Positions 9,401-19,100 of a stretch of 64,000 nt of DNA are shown here, in pieces. Within the stretch, counting starts at the first letter, position 1. Each line of letters starts with the position of its first letter. The notes beneath the pieces are model-generated. The model saw only the letters and a list, made by a program, of their open reading frames with translations, did not search any database and had not been told where the DNA came from. The DNA comes from Nostoc sp. NMS8 (lineage in GTDB: Bacteria; Cyanobacteriota; Cyanobacteriia; Cyanobacteriales; Nostocaceae), in contig NZ_JABXKK010000116.1 in NCBI RefSeq assembly GCF_017115045.1, forward strand, positions 40,464-104,463, written 5' to 3'. The position numbers and the translations under genes are program-made.

Positions 9401-11402
9401 AGGAACACTGTCCGACTTTATCAATTCAGCTTTGTCTCCCGAAACTCTATCCGCATTAGGATTAACAGAAACCGTTGCAGAAATTGTTCCAGAAGCCCCA
9501 TTGTCAGAACCTACACCTGTAACCACATCACCTACCTTGGTAGTGCATGAAGTTCATACCAATGGATCAAATGGATCTGCACCTCGGATTTCTCCCCAAC
9601 CTGCTGTATCTAATAACATCCTAGAAAATGTGATTAATCAGCAGCTACAAATTATGAGCCAGCAATTGGCACTATTGGGTAATAACAGTCAATCTCTAAC
9701 AATCCCAGTTGTACCTGCGGTAACATCTCAAAATAATCATGTCAAGCCACAAAATGCTGTATCTACCCCAGCTACCCAAACGATCAAAGAATCACAAGCA
9801 TCGGTAGATAACGAGTCAGATGGTGCTAAAAAGGCATTTGGTGCGGCGGCTCGAATTGAAAAGACCCAGACTAAAACTCTGACAGCACAACAACGCAATT
9901 ATCTAGACAAAATTATCCAAAGATATACAAAACGGACTCAAAAATCCAAAGAATATACTCAAACTCATCGCCCTTATTTGGCAGATCCCAGAACTGTTTC
10001 TGGGTTTAACCCGATGATGAAAGAGATGGTTTATCCCATCGTCGCGTCTCGTTCATCAGGTTCTAAACTTTGGGATGTTGATGGCAATGAATATGTCGAT
10101 TTAAGCAATGGCTTTGGTTTGAATTTGTTTGGTTGGTCGCCACCTTTCATTACTGAGGCAATTGAAGCACAACTGAAACTCGGCATGGAAATTGGCCCAC
10201 AAACTCCCTTAGTTGGAGAAGTGGCAAAGCTAATGTGTGAGTTGACCAACTTTGACCGAGCAGCCTTTTGCAACACAGGTTCAGAAGCGGTGTTAGGAGC
10301 GATGCGAATGGCACGCACCATCACAGGACGTAACTTAATCGCCATATTTTCTGGAGCTTATCACGGTATTTTGGATGAAGTAATTGTTCGGGGTACAAAA
10401 AAACTCCGGTCAATTCCTGCTGCTCCTGGTATCCCACCGGAAATGGTAGAGAACATTTTGGTGGTGGACTACGATTCGCCTGAGTCTTTAGAAATCCTCA
10501 AAAGTCGGGCTGATGAGTTAGCAGCAGTGATGGTGGAATCTGTGCAAAGCCGTCGCCCTGAATACCAGCCCAAAGAATTCCTCCAGCAATTGCGTGATTT
10601 CACACAAGAAGCTGGTATTGCCCTAATTTTTGATGAAATTGTTACCGGATTCAGAATTCATCCAGGTGGCGCTCAAGCACATTTCGGGATAAAAGCAGAC
10701 ATAGCAACCTATGGCAAGATTGTCGGCGGTGGACTACCAATTGGAGTCATTGCTGGCAAATCACAATATATGGATGCTTTAGATGGAGGGTTTTGGCAGT
10801 TTGGCGATGACTCAGTTCCAGAGGTAGGCGTAACTTACTTTGCCGGCACTTTCGTCCGCCATCCTCTAGCACTAGCAGCAGCGAAAGCAGTACTTCAGCA
10901 TTTAAAACAGAGTGGCCCTAGCTTGCAGCAAAATCTTAATGCCAGAACCGATAAGTTTGTAGCGGAACTTATGGGCTATTTCCAGCAAGTTCAGGCTCCG
11001 TTTACAGCTTATAATTTCGGCTCCCTCTTCATGGTGAAGTCTTTACCAGAGTTCCCCTACGGAGATTTACTGTTTTACTTACTGCGGGATAAGGGAGTGC
11101 ATACTTGGGATCATCGTCCTTGTTTCTTGACGACATCTCATTCCGAAGCTGATCTAGCTTTCGTAATGGCAGCCTTTAAAGAAAGTATTGCTGAAATGCA
11201 GTCTGCTGGATTCTTGTCTGCACCGCCCATAGAAGTAACAAACTGCGATCGCAATGGAGCAGAAATTACTAATAACAGCCTACGCAATCGTCCTCCGCAA
11301 CCTAATGCCAAATTAGGACGAGATCCCCAAGGAAACCCCGCCTGGTATATTCCCGATGCCGAGCGTCCCGGTAAATATCTACAAGTTGCAAGTGTTTCCT
11401 GA
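6429..11402 (+). CDS. Type I PKS module KS-AT-ACP with C-terminal aminotransferase
   Basis: 1657 residues. The ketosynthase spans ~12-440, with Cys185 in VNTACSTS, His321 in ETHGTATPLGDP and His361 in KSNVGH. The acyltransferase spans ~530-850, with Ser640 in IGHSIGE and the malonyl-specific HAFH motif in LLHTSHAFHSPMMD. The ACP has its Ser at 961 (IGLDSLSL). A long Gln/Asn-rich linker leads to a class III, PLP-dependent aminotransferase (~1140-1600) with the predicted Schiff-base Lys at 1430 (ATYGKIVGGG). No KR, DH or ER is present. The KS-AT-ACP-AMT order is known from McyE, the mycosubtilin/iturin synthases and relatives, where the aminotransferase converts a beta-ketoacyl-ACP into a beta-amino acyl chain. 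With a valine starter this gives a 3,4-diamino-5-methylhexanoyl unit (inference). A small dispersed repeat is embedded at residues ~589-599. Confidence 0.93.
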   Translation: MVNMQASDNQDPIDGVAIIGMVGRFPGAGNVDEFWRNLCEGLESTTFFQDEEIDPSIDPNLCKDPSYVKARGIIPGGETFDAAFFGVNPLEAVVMDPQARVFLELVYEALENAGYQSESFEGLIGLYAGCGQNTYFANHIAGRMEIVDRIGEFQTMLANEKDFLTTRAAYKLNLKGPAVSVNTACSTSLVAVIQACQALTSYQCDLALSGGVSMTTPQNSGYIAQEGSMLSGDGHCRPFDASAQGTMFNNGAGVVVLKRLEDALNDGDRIYAVIRGSGINNDGSDKVSFTAPSVDGQAEAIAMAQADANFHPETISYIETHGTATPLGDPIEIEALTQAFRVHTDAKQFCAIGSLKSNVGHLVAAAGVAGLIKTALALHYKKIPPSLNFEAPNPKIDFANSPFYVNTQLAEWSEGETPRRAGVSSFGVGGTNAHIVLEEAPQIQSSGASRPQQLLLLSAKTSEALEAATANLQQHLQYNAEIKLADVAYTLQRGRKAFNYRRSIVCHDITDAIAALQSLDPNQVNTRHTEIRNPAVVFMFPGQGSQYVDMGLNLYNREPVFQEVVDECAEILKPLLGRDLREIIYPAQSDAYGGLRLRETAAISLQQTCFTQPALFVIEYALAQLWQSWGVKPQAMIGHSIGEFVAACIAGVFTLEDALMLVATRGRLMWELPAGAMLSVRLPAKEVEPRLSAELAIAAINGPSLCVVSGPTEAIVSLQKQLESEEVICRLLHTSHAFHSPMMDSIIAPFAELVGKVKLSPPQIPFVSTVTADWITAQQATDPMYWATHLRQTVRFAEGVQTLWQQPERLLLEVGPRITTTTLARQQAKDIKQQIAIPSLGDNAENEAEWTALLKAVGQLWLAGVSIDWSNFYQRERRQRIPLPTYPFERQRFWIDPPPHPNRAATPKLLNPQLLEKTQTMTTSPQQKLIPLLKEIIEETSGLEIASVDDSTTFLEIGLDSLSLTQVGLALKKKFKVKVTLRQLLEIYPNLGTLSDFINSALSPETLSALGLTETVAEIVPEAPLSEPTPVTTSPTLVVHEVHTNGSNGSAPRISPQPAVSNNILENVINQQLQIMSQQLALLGNNSQSLTIPVVPAVTSQNNHVKPQNAVSTPATQTIKESQASVDNESDGAKKAFGAAARIEKTQTKTLTAQQRNYLDKIIQRYTKRTQKSKEYTQTHRPYLADPRTVSGFNPMMKEMVYPIVASRSSGSKLWDVDGNEYVDLSNGFGLNLFGWSPPFITEAIEAQLKLGMEIGPQTPLVGEVAKLMCELTNFDRAAFCNTGSEAVLGAMRMARTITGRNLIAIFSGAYHGILDEVIVRGTKKLRSIPAAPGIPPEMVENILVVDYDSPESLEILKSRADELAAVMVESVQSRRPEYQPKEFLQQLRDFTQEAGIALIFDEIVTGFRIHPGGAQAHFGIKADIATYGKIVGGGLPIGVIAGKSQYMDALDGGFWQFGDDSVPEVGVTYFAGTFVRHPLALAAAKAVLQHLKQSGPSLQQNLNARTDKFVAELMGYFQQVQAPFTAYNFGSLFMVKSLPEFPYGDLLFYLLRDKGVHTWDHRPCFLTTSHSEADLAFVMAAFKESIAEMQSAGFLSAPPIEVTNCDRNGAEITNNSLRNRPPQPNAKLGRDPQGNPAWYIPDAERPGKYLQVASVS
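8194..8222 (+). repeat. Nostoc small dispersed repeat embedded in the PKS coding sequence
   Basis: A 29-base GC-rich, partly self-complementary motif begins GCGATGCCTACGGCGGG and ends CTACGCCTACGC. It belongs to the very small repeats known to be scattered through Nostoc genomes. It encodes DAYGGLRLRE within the AT domain, in a surface-loop-like segment just before the conserved QTCFTQPALF. The repeat family call is from memory of Nostoc sequences, not from a search. Confidence 0.6.
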
Positions 11403-11549
11403 AATGTTTTGAAACAGCAATTTTCCTCAATAAAGTGGCAAAAAATCTGCCGATATTAAGGTTTTGACATGACTTTGATAAAAATTTACCTCACTTGGCT
11501 ATGAATTAATCGATAGTTGGACATAAGGTCGTACCTGTTACATTTCGTT

Positions 11550-11577
11550 GTTTTGGTCAGCTTGTCCTGACCAAAAC
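11550..11577. other. Perfect hairpin in the PKS-acyltransferase gap
   Basis: An 11-bp stem (GTTTTGGTCAG / CTGACCAAAAC) closes a 6-base loop. No T-run follows, so it is not a standard terminator. It lies 148 bases after the PKS stop and 90 bases before the acyltransferase start, and could be an RNA processing or stability element. Confidence 0.5.
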
Positions 11578-11667
11578 ATAAGTAACTGGTGAAGAGTATA
11601 TCCATGAGACAAGTAAATAATAGCGAAATACTTATATTCCACTCATGATTAAACTTAAAAATAATCA

Positions 11668-12804
11668 ATGTATAAGCACATAAAACCTCTTACTTCTCTG
11701 CGCGGTATAGCCGCTTTATTTGTTGTTGCACATCATTTTTCGTATTACACCTTACCTAAAACTGGATCAACTTTATCAGCCTATAGCGATTTTTTTAAAA
11801 ATGGATATTTGTGGGTTGATTTTTTCTTTATTTTGAGTGGTTTTATCATGAGCCACGTTTATGTAGAGGATTTTTATCCAAGAGTAAGCTTAGATAAATA
11901 TCGCTCATATTTATTCTCTCGTTTTGCGAGAATTTATCCTCTACATATATTTATTATATTTCTGTTTATTGGATTAGAAGTTGTAAAAACACTCTTACTA
12001 AATACTTCTGCTTTTACTGGTAAATTTAATTTAACTGCTCTTTTTGCAAATATTTTTCTTCTACAAGCATTTGACCTCAATTGCCCACCTTTATTATGGT
12101 GTAATACCTATTGGAATGAACCTGCTTGGTCAATTAGTGTAGAGTTTGTTATTTACAGTATATTTCCATTTTTATTGCTTTTATTAAAAAACAATAAAAA
12201 TGATTTGATAATTTATATTTGTACTCTCTTGAGTATATTACTACTAATTACCTTTACCCGTGGAAATTTAGATAGTATTATTGGCATTCCTTCAATAGCT
12301 AGATGTGGGCTAGAATGTGTACTTGGAATTATAACTTACAAAGTCTATCGTAAAGGTAATTATAAAAAGTATTTTAATCTTAATTTACTAACAATTGTAG
12401 CCATGATTTGGATAATTCTGATTATGAATTACTACTGGCATCATTTTCGCAACCTTCATGATTGGCTAATTTTACCAGCATTTTGTCTACTGATTTTAGG
12501 TGTATCCTTCAACAACAATAGTGTAATATCAAAAGTTCTGAATTCCCGTACAATGCTATATCTCGGCACTATATCTTACTCAATTTATATGGTTCACTGG
12601 TTTTTTCAAGAATTATTAAAACTATTTTGGCTTTATAAATTTCATGAGGCTTTTGGCAAAACATTCACAAACCATCAAGCATTGACATCTTTAGGAGTAT
12701 TTCTTATGATTGTATTATTGGCTGCATCATTGACATATAGATTTGTAGAAGTGCCAACGCGTAATTATTTAAAGTCTACAATCTTGGGCAAACAATGTAT
12801 TTAA
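11668..12804 (+). CDS. Acyltransferase-3 family integral membrane acyltransferase
   Basis: 378 residues with about ten hydrophobic segments. The family hallmarks are at the N-terminus (LTSLRGIAALFVVAHHFSYY, with R and H-H) and further on (YLWVDFFFILSGFIMSH, FARIYPLHI, NEPAWSISVEFVIY). These proteins move acyl groups to sugars, peptides or lipids at the membrane; the donor and acceptor here are unknown. Its position between the PKS and second NRPS genes, all on the + strand, suggests that it modifies the cluster product, although 265 bp separate it from the PKS. It is markedly AT-rich. A decayed paralogue lies at 3831-4352. Confidence 0.88.
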   Translation: MYKHIKPLTSLRGIAALFVVAHHFSYYTLPKTGSTLSAYSDFFKNGYLWVDFFFILSGFIMSHVYVEDFYPRVSLDKYRSYLFSRFARIYPLHIFIIFLFIGLEVVKTLLLNTSAFTGKFNLTALFANIFLLQAFDLNCPPLLWCNTYWNEPAWSISVEFVIYSIFPFLLLLLKNNKNDLIIYICTLLSILLLITFTRGNLDSIIGIPSIARCGLECVLGIITYKVYRKGNYKKYFNLNLLTIVAMIWIILIMNYYWHHFRNLHDWLILPAFCLLILGVSFNNNSVISKVLNSRTMLYLGTISYSIYMVHWFFQELLKLFWLYKFHEAFGKTFTNHQALTSLGVFLMIVLLAASLTYRFVEVPTRNYLKSTILGKQCI

Positions 12805-12873
12805 TATCAGTCATTTTTGAAGACAAATTTAATTTTAACCACATTGAATAAACTGAGAAAATAAGAGAATTTT

Positions 12874-15800
12874 ATGAGCTTATCACCTGTAGATTACCAA
12901 TCCAGATCGACTGCGGTTGATTTTGATCCATTTGTAGATGGAGAATTACTTCTAACCGCCCCTGCCACAGAATCACAAAAAGAAATTTGGGCTTCTGTGC
13001 AAATGGGGGATGCAGCCAACTGTGCCTATAACGAGTCTCAATCTCTGCGATTAAAAGGCGAACTTGATGTCAAAGTTCTCCAGTCTGCGATTGAAGAATT
13101 AGTACAACGTCATGAAGCACTGCGGACAACTTTTAGCACCGATGGCAATACACTCTGCATTGTTGCTTCTCGGCAAGTTGAAATCGCTATTATTGATCTT
13201 TCTAACCTGGAACTAGAGGAAAAACAGGACAAATTAGCTAGTATCTTGCGGCAAGAAGTAGAGCAACCTTTTGATTTGGAACATGGCCCTCTATTTAGGG
13301 CAAAAATTGTCAAATTGCAGCCGCAGGAGCATCTAGCTATTTTGACAGCCCATCATATAATTTGTGATGGTTGGTCTTGGGCAGTGCTAATGCCAGATTT
13401 GGGTAAACTTTATTCGGGTTTGCAACAGGGTATTGTTCCTGAATTAGAAGAACCAGACTACTTAAGTGAATATGCGACTTTGCAGGAAGAAGAGGCGGAT
13501 AGTCCAGAAGCGATCGCCACAGAAGAATATTGGTTACAACAATTCGCTGACTCTGTACCTGTGCTGGATTTCCCCTGCGATCGCCCTCGTCCACCACTCA
13601 GAACCTTTAACGCCGCCCGCGAAGATTGGCATTTAAATCCCCAATTAGTTGCCAACCTCAAACAACTAGGAACAAAACTCGGTTGTAGCTTTATGACCAC
13701 TATCCTGGGAGGATTCGAGGTCTGGCTGCACCGTCTAACAGGACAAAACGATCTGATTGTAGGTATTCCAGCCGCCGGACAAGCTGCTTTAGGGCAATAT
13801 AATCTCGTAGGTCACTGTGTAAATTTATTACCCTTGCGTAGCCAGATTGATGGCGAAAAATCTTTCAGTGACTACTTGCAAACGCGGCGATCGGCTGTCT
13901 TAGATGCCTACGATCACCAACAATTTACCTTTGGTAGTCTGGTCAAAAAATTAGTTTTGCCACGAGATTCTAGCCGTATTCCCTTAGTTCCAATTACATT
14001 TAATATCGATCAGGGTTTAGATAGTGATAAACTCCCCTTCACTGGATTGGAAGTAGAATTTTTCTCTAACCCCCGCGCCTTCGAGAATTTTGAACTGTTC
14101 ATCAATGCTACGGAATTACGTGGTCAGATGACCCTGGAATGTCAGTACAACACTAATTTATTTGACGCTGACACTATCCGCAACCGGATGGCAGAGTTTG
14201 AAACTTTGTTATTAGGTATAGTTGCTAACCCCAATCAAAGTATTGCTAAATTGCCAATTTTACCAGCAGTTGAGCAACAGTTATTAGCAATATGGAACCA
14301 GACTCAAACAGAGTATCCTCAAGATAAATCTATTCATCAGTTATTTGAGGAGCAGGTAGAGCATACCCCGAATGCAATAGCATTGGTATTTCAAGAACAG
14401 CAACTTACTTACCAAGAGTTAAATATTCGCGCCAATCAATTAGCACAATACCTACAAATACTAGGAGTAGGTGCAGATGTGCTTGTGGGAATCTGTGTCG
14501 ATCGCTCCTTAGAAATGGTGGTAGGTCTTTTAGGGATTCTGAAAGCAGGTGGAGCTTATGTACCACTAGATCCGGGTTATCCCCAAGAACGCTTGGCTTT
14601 CATGCTTTCAGACACCCAGATCAAATTATTATTGACCCAAAAACGGCTAGTTGACAAACTACCTGATCACGCAGCAAGTGTAATTTGCCTAGATACCGAC
14701 TGGGATACTATTAATCAAAAAACATCAGAGAATGTAATTACTAGTGTCAAAGCTAATAACTTGGCTTATGTAATGTACACATCTGGTTCTACAGGTCAGC
14801 CCAAGGGTGTTAGTGTTATCCATCAAGGTGTAGTTAGATTAGTCAAAGACACTAATTATGTAAACCTCACCGCCAAAGAAGTATTTCTGCAAATTAGTCC
14901 CGTCTCCTTTGACGCTTCAACCTTTGAAATTTGGGGTTGTTTGCTTAACGGTGGAAAACTAGTAATCTTTCCTCCTCATACCCCATCTTTAGACGAATTA
15001 GGACAAATTATTCAGCAATACCAGGTGACAACGCTGTGGTTAACAGCAGGTTTATTCCATCTGATAGTCGATGAAAAAATTGATGCTTTAAAACCCTTAC
15101 GTCAACTGTTAGCAGGCGGTGATGTTTTATCTGTTACCCACGTCCAGAAATTTCTCAACACAGTAGAAAACTGTAGACTTATTAATGGTTATGGGCCAAC
15201 AGAAAGTACAACTTTTACCTGCTGTTATGACATTACAGCGCCATTAAAGCCAGGGGCTTCTATTCCTATTGGTCGCCCTATTGCTAATACCCAAGTTTAT
15301 ATTTTAGACTCCCATTTACAACCCGTTCCAATTGGAATTACAGGTGAACTGCATATTGGTGGCGATGGTCTAGCACGAGAATATTTCAATCGCCCGGATT
15401 TTACATCTGAAAGATTTATTGCCAATCCCTTTAGCTCAAATCCCCAATCACGTTTATATAAAACTGGAGACTTAGCTCGTTATTTTCCAGATGGAAAGAT
15501 TGAATACCTGGGTCGGATTGACAATCAGGTAAAAGTGAGCGGTTTCCGCATAGAATTGGGTGAAATTGAAATCGCACTTTTGCAATATCCGGCAATAAAA
15601 GAAGCGATAGTAATTGTTCGAGAAGATACTCCTGGTGAAAAATTACTGGTTGGTTATTTTGTCGCAGAAGTTGGGCAAGATAGCCCGCAAATAATCTCGG
15701 AATTACGGCGATTCTTGAAACAACAGCTTCCTGAATATATGGTGCCAAAGATTTTTGTGGCGCTGGAAGCCTTGCCGCTAAATGCTAACGGCAAAGTTGA

Positions 15801-16155
15801 TCGTCGGGCACTACCAAAGCCTGATTCTTTTCGTCCAGAACTGGAAGCAAATTATGTAGCGCCTCGCACTCCCATTGAGCAGCAGATTGCAGATATCTGG
15901 ACACAGGTTTTAAATGTCAGGCAGGTTGGGATTTATGACAACTTTTTTGAACTGGGTGGATATTCTCTACTAGGAATTCAAGTGGTTTCTCGACTGCGCC
16001 AAGCCTTGCAAGTAGAAATTCTCATGTCCAATTTATTTGAATTACCAACGGTAGCAGATTTGGCTGAACGAGTGGAAACTCTGCGTTGGGCAACTCAAGG
16101 AGTTCAGGCTGGTGATAGTGAAACAGCTGGTGATTACGAGGAAGGTGAGCTATGA
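12874..16155 (+). CDS. NRPS module C-A-PCP, predicted to activate valine
   Basis: 1093 residues. The condensation domain (~25-450) has an intact catalytic motif HHIICDG with His160-His161. The adenylation domain (~480-980) has YTSGSTGQPKG, NGYGPTES, YKTGDL and NGKVDR, all intact. The carrier domain has Ser1031 in FELGGYSL. The specificity positions read D-A-F-W-L-G-G-T-F-K, identical to those of the first NRPS protein, so valine is predicted again. The condensation domain should join the aminated polyketide from the upstream PKS to this valine. The A domain is a close paralogue of the one at 4398-6425. The last four bases overlap the start of the next gene (ATGA), which indicates translational coupling. 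Confidence 0.93.
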   Translation: MSLSPVDYQSRSTAVDFDPFVDGELLLTAPATESQKEIWASVQMGDAANCAYNESQSLRLKGELDVKVLQSAIEELVQRHEALRTTFSTDGNTLCIVASRQVEIAIIDLSNLELEEKQDKLASILRQEVEQPFDLEHGPLFRAKIVKLQPQEHLAILTAHHIICDGWSWAVLMPDLGKLYSGLQQGIVPELEEPDYLSEYATLQEEEADSPEAIATEEYWLQQFADSVPVLDFPCDRPRPPLRTFNAAREDWHLNPQLVANLKQLGTKLGCSFMTTILGGFEVWLHRLTGQNDLIVGIPAAGQAALGQYNLVGHCVNLLPLRSQIDGEKSFSDYLQTRRSAVLDAYDHQQFTFGSLVKKLVLPRDSSRIPLVPITFNIDQGLDSDKLPFTGLEVEFFSNPRAFENFELFINATELRGQMTLECQYNTNLFDADTIRNRMAEFETLLLGIVANPNQSIAKLPILPAVEQQLLAIWNQTQTEYPQDKSIHQLFEEQVEHTPNAIALVFQEQQLTYQELNIRANQLAQYLQILGVGADVLVGICVDRSLEMVVGLLGILKAGGAYVPLDPGYPQERLAFMLSDTQIKLLLTQKRLVDKLPDHAASVICLDTDWDTINQKTSENVITSVKANNLAYVMYTSGSTGQPKGVSVIHQGVVRLVKDTNYVNLTAKEVFLQISPVSFDASTFEIWGCLLNGGKLVIFPPHTPSLDELGQIIQQYQVTTLWLTAGLFHLIVDEKIDALKPLRQLLAGGDVLSVTHVQKFLNTVENCRLINGYGPTESTTFTCCYDITAPLKPGASIPIGRPIANTQVYILDSHLQPVPIGITGELHIGGDGLAREYFNRPDFTSERFIANPFSSNPQSRLYKTGDLARYFPDGKIEYLGRIDNQVKVSGFRIELGEIEIALLQYPAIKEAIVIVREDTPGEKLLVGYFVAEVGQDSPQIISELRRFLKQQLPEYMVPKIFVALEALPLNANGKVDRRALPKPDSFRPELEANYVAPRTPIEQQIADIWTQVLNVRQVGIYDNFFELGGYSLLGIQVVSRLRQALQVEILMSNLFELPTVADLAERVETLRWATQGVQAGDSETAGDYEEGEL

Positions 16156-19100
16156 AAACATTGGATGAATTACTATCTGAGCTACGTCAGCGCGATGTCA
16201 AACTTTGGCTAGAGGGCGAACGCTTACGCTATCGGGCAGCAAAAGATAGTCTCACGCCGGAATTGCTCACTGAGCTAAAAACTCAAAAAGCCGAAATCAT
16301 CAACTTTCTAAAACAAATTACTACAGCCGCCAATTCACAGATTCCCCCAATTGTCGCTTGTGAACGGAATGGCAACTTGCCACTTTCCTTTGGTCAGCAA
16401 CGGATATGGTTCCTGCATCAGTTTGAACCTAATAGTTCCTCAAATAATATGCCCGTTGTGGTGCGTTTTACGGGATATCTTAATGTTGCCGTTTTAGAGG
16501 AAAGTTTGAGAGAAGTCGTCCGCCGCCATGAAGTTTTACGGACTACTTTTCCAGCCGTGAATGGTAAGCCCTCTCAAGTTATTGCTACCGATGTTTCCTT
16601 GACGCTGCCAATAATTGACTTGCGGCAAGTAGCAGATGATAAAAGAGAGGCTGAAGCTCTCCTACTGGCAACTAAAGAAGCTCATCAACCCTTTGATCTT
16701 GCTAATGGCCCGATTTTGCGGGTGCTGCTGCTGAAGTTGAGCGATCGCGAGCATCTGCTAATCTGGAATATGCACTGCATAGTTTGTGATGGAGCTTCTT
16801 CTGATATATTTTATCAAGACTTCACTACCATCTATAAAGCATTGTCGGCTGGGAAGGCTTCTCCTTTAACTCCCTTACCAGTGCAGTATGCTGATTTTAC
16901 CAATTGGCAATATCAATGGCTCCAGGGAGAGGTTTTAGAGTCACAGGTAAATTACTGGAAGCGAAAGCTAGAAGGCAATTTACCAATCATTAAATTACCT
17001 TACGATCATCCCCGTCCTCAAGGTGTGCAAACCTATCGAGGCGATCGCGCTGCCCTGCTGCTATCAAAGGCGCTGAACCATGCCCTGACAGACCTGAGTC
17101 AAAAATGGGGTGTCACTCTGTTCATGACTCTACTAACAGTGTTTGAGCTATTGCTCTACCGTTATTCTGGACAAGAAGACCTACTCATCAGCTTTGCCAG
17201 TGCAAGCCGCGGACAAGTAGAAACCGAGCGGCTGATTGGATTTTTCTCTAATACTCTTGTAATGCGGGGTAACTTAGCAGGAAACCCAACTTTCCGACAA
17301 TTGTTAGACCGCGTGCGTAAGGATTGCTTAGAGGCTTACATCCATCAAGACTTACCATTTGAGAGACTAATTGAAGAACTTAGACCAGAACAACAAAATC
17401 GGAACAGTTCATCTTTATTTCAAGTAAAGTTCTCCCTCAATCCTCCTTGGTCAAATGGTCGTGGCATGGGAGCAGTGCAACTACCCGATCTGACCATCAC
17501 TTCTCTATTTGGCTACATCTATCATGGCAAGACCAAATACGATCTGACATTGGTCTTACGGGAACAGGATAATGGTCTGGGCATGGTATTTGATTACAAT
17601 GCCGAGATGTTTGATGCCAGTACCATAGAGCGGATGTTGGGACACTTCAAAACTTTACTTGAAGGTATTGTAGCTAATCCCGATCTGCCGATATCTGAAT
17701 TACCTCTGTTAACAGCAGGTGAACAACATCAAGTATTGGTTGATTGGCATGGCAAACAAGCTAATTATCCCCAGAATACTTGTATCCATCAGTGGTTTGA
17801 GGCTCAAGCGAAACGAACTCCAAATAATATCGCAGTAAGTTTTAAAAATCAGCAACTAACCTATCAGGAACTCAACCAGCGTGCAAATCAACTAGCCCGC
17901 TATTTGCAAACTCTAGGGGTAAAATCGGGGGTACTCGTTGGTCTGAATCTAGAGCCTTGCCTAGATGCGATTGTGGGGCTGTTGGGTGTTTTGAAAGCAG
18001 GGGGAACTTACGTATCCATAGCTCCGACATCTGGGCAAGATAGCTTGGCTTTCATTTTAGAAGATGCCCAAATATCTTTAGTGTTAACCCAAAGCTCATT
18101 AGTTGAGAAGTTCTCTGAGCATCAGGCAGAAGTTATCTGTTTGGATAGTGATTGGGAAGGTATCGCTGTACACGCAACCGAAAATCTAGCATATTATACC
18201 ACAGATCGGACTCTCGCTTGTGTGATATATGTATCCGGCTGCGATGGAAAACCCAACGGTATAGCCATTACTCACCGTAATCTTGTCACCCACAGCTTGG
18301 CCATTAGCGAAACTTGGGAGTTGACTGAGCGCGATCGCCTACTACTAATATCTAGTATCCGTTGCGATTCTTTCATTGAATCACTTTTTCCCGCTTGGAT
18401 TGCTGGTGCTAATGCAATTCTCCAACCTCAAGAACTACAAAACTCGACGGCGCAGTTTTTCCCATTCATTGCTCAACAACAGATTAGCGTTGTTAATCTA
18501 CCTACTTCTTTTTGGTATGAGTTAGTTAACGAGCCATCTATATCTTTGCAAACCTTGCCAGTCAGCTTACGCTTAGTCATGGTTGGTGGTGAAAAAGTCT
18601 CACGCCAGGCTTATCTAACTTGGGTAGAAAAAGTTGGTAAGCGATCGCGCTGGTTGAATGCCTATGGATCGCTAGAAACAACTTTAACCGCCACGGTTTA
18701 CGATCCAAAAACTGCCACTGAAGCGAGTAACACTAGGTCAGAAATTCCCATAGGGAGAGCGATCGCCAATACCAAAATCTACATTCTCGATCGGCGATCG
18801 CAACCAGTGCCAATTGGCATTCCTGGCGAAATCTACATCAGCGGTATTGGTGTTGCACAAGGCTACTTTAACCGTCCAGACTTAACATCTGAGAAATTTA
18901 TCCCCAATCCTTTTAGCAGTGAATCTGGAGCATACCTTTACAGAAGTGGCGATTTAGGACGCTACTTAAGCGATGGCAATATTGAGTTTTTGGGCCGTCT
19001 CGACAATCAGGTAAAAATCCACGGCTTTCGCATTGAGTTGGCTGAAATTGAAACAATTTTAGGTCAATATCCAGGCGTGCAAAAAACTGTGGTGATTGCC

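Noticed and set aside
6429..11402. Assignment of the PKS as McyE of a microcystin cluster
   Set aside because: The KS-AT-ACP-AMT order is shared, but there is no methyltransferase, no C-A-PCP on the same protein, and none of the other mcy genes nearby.
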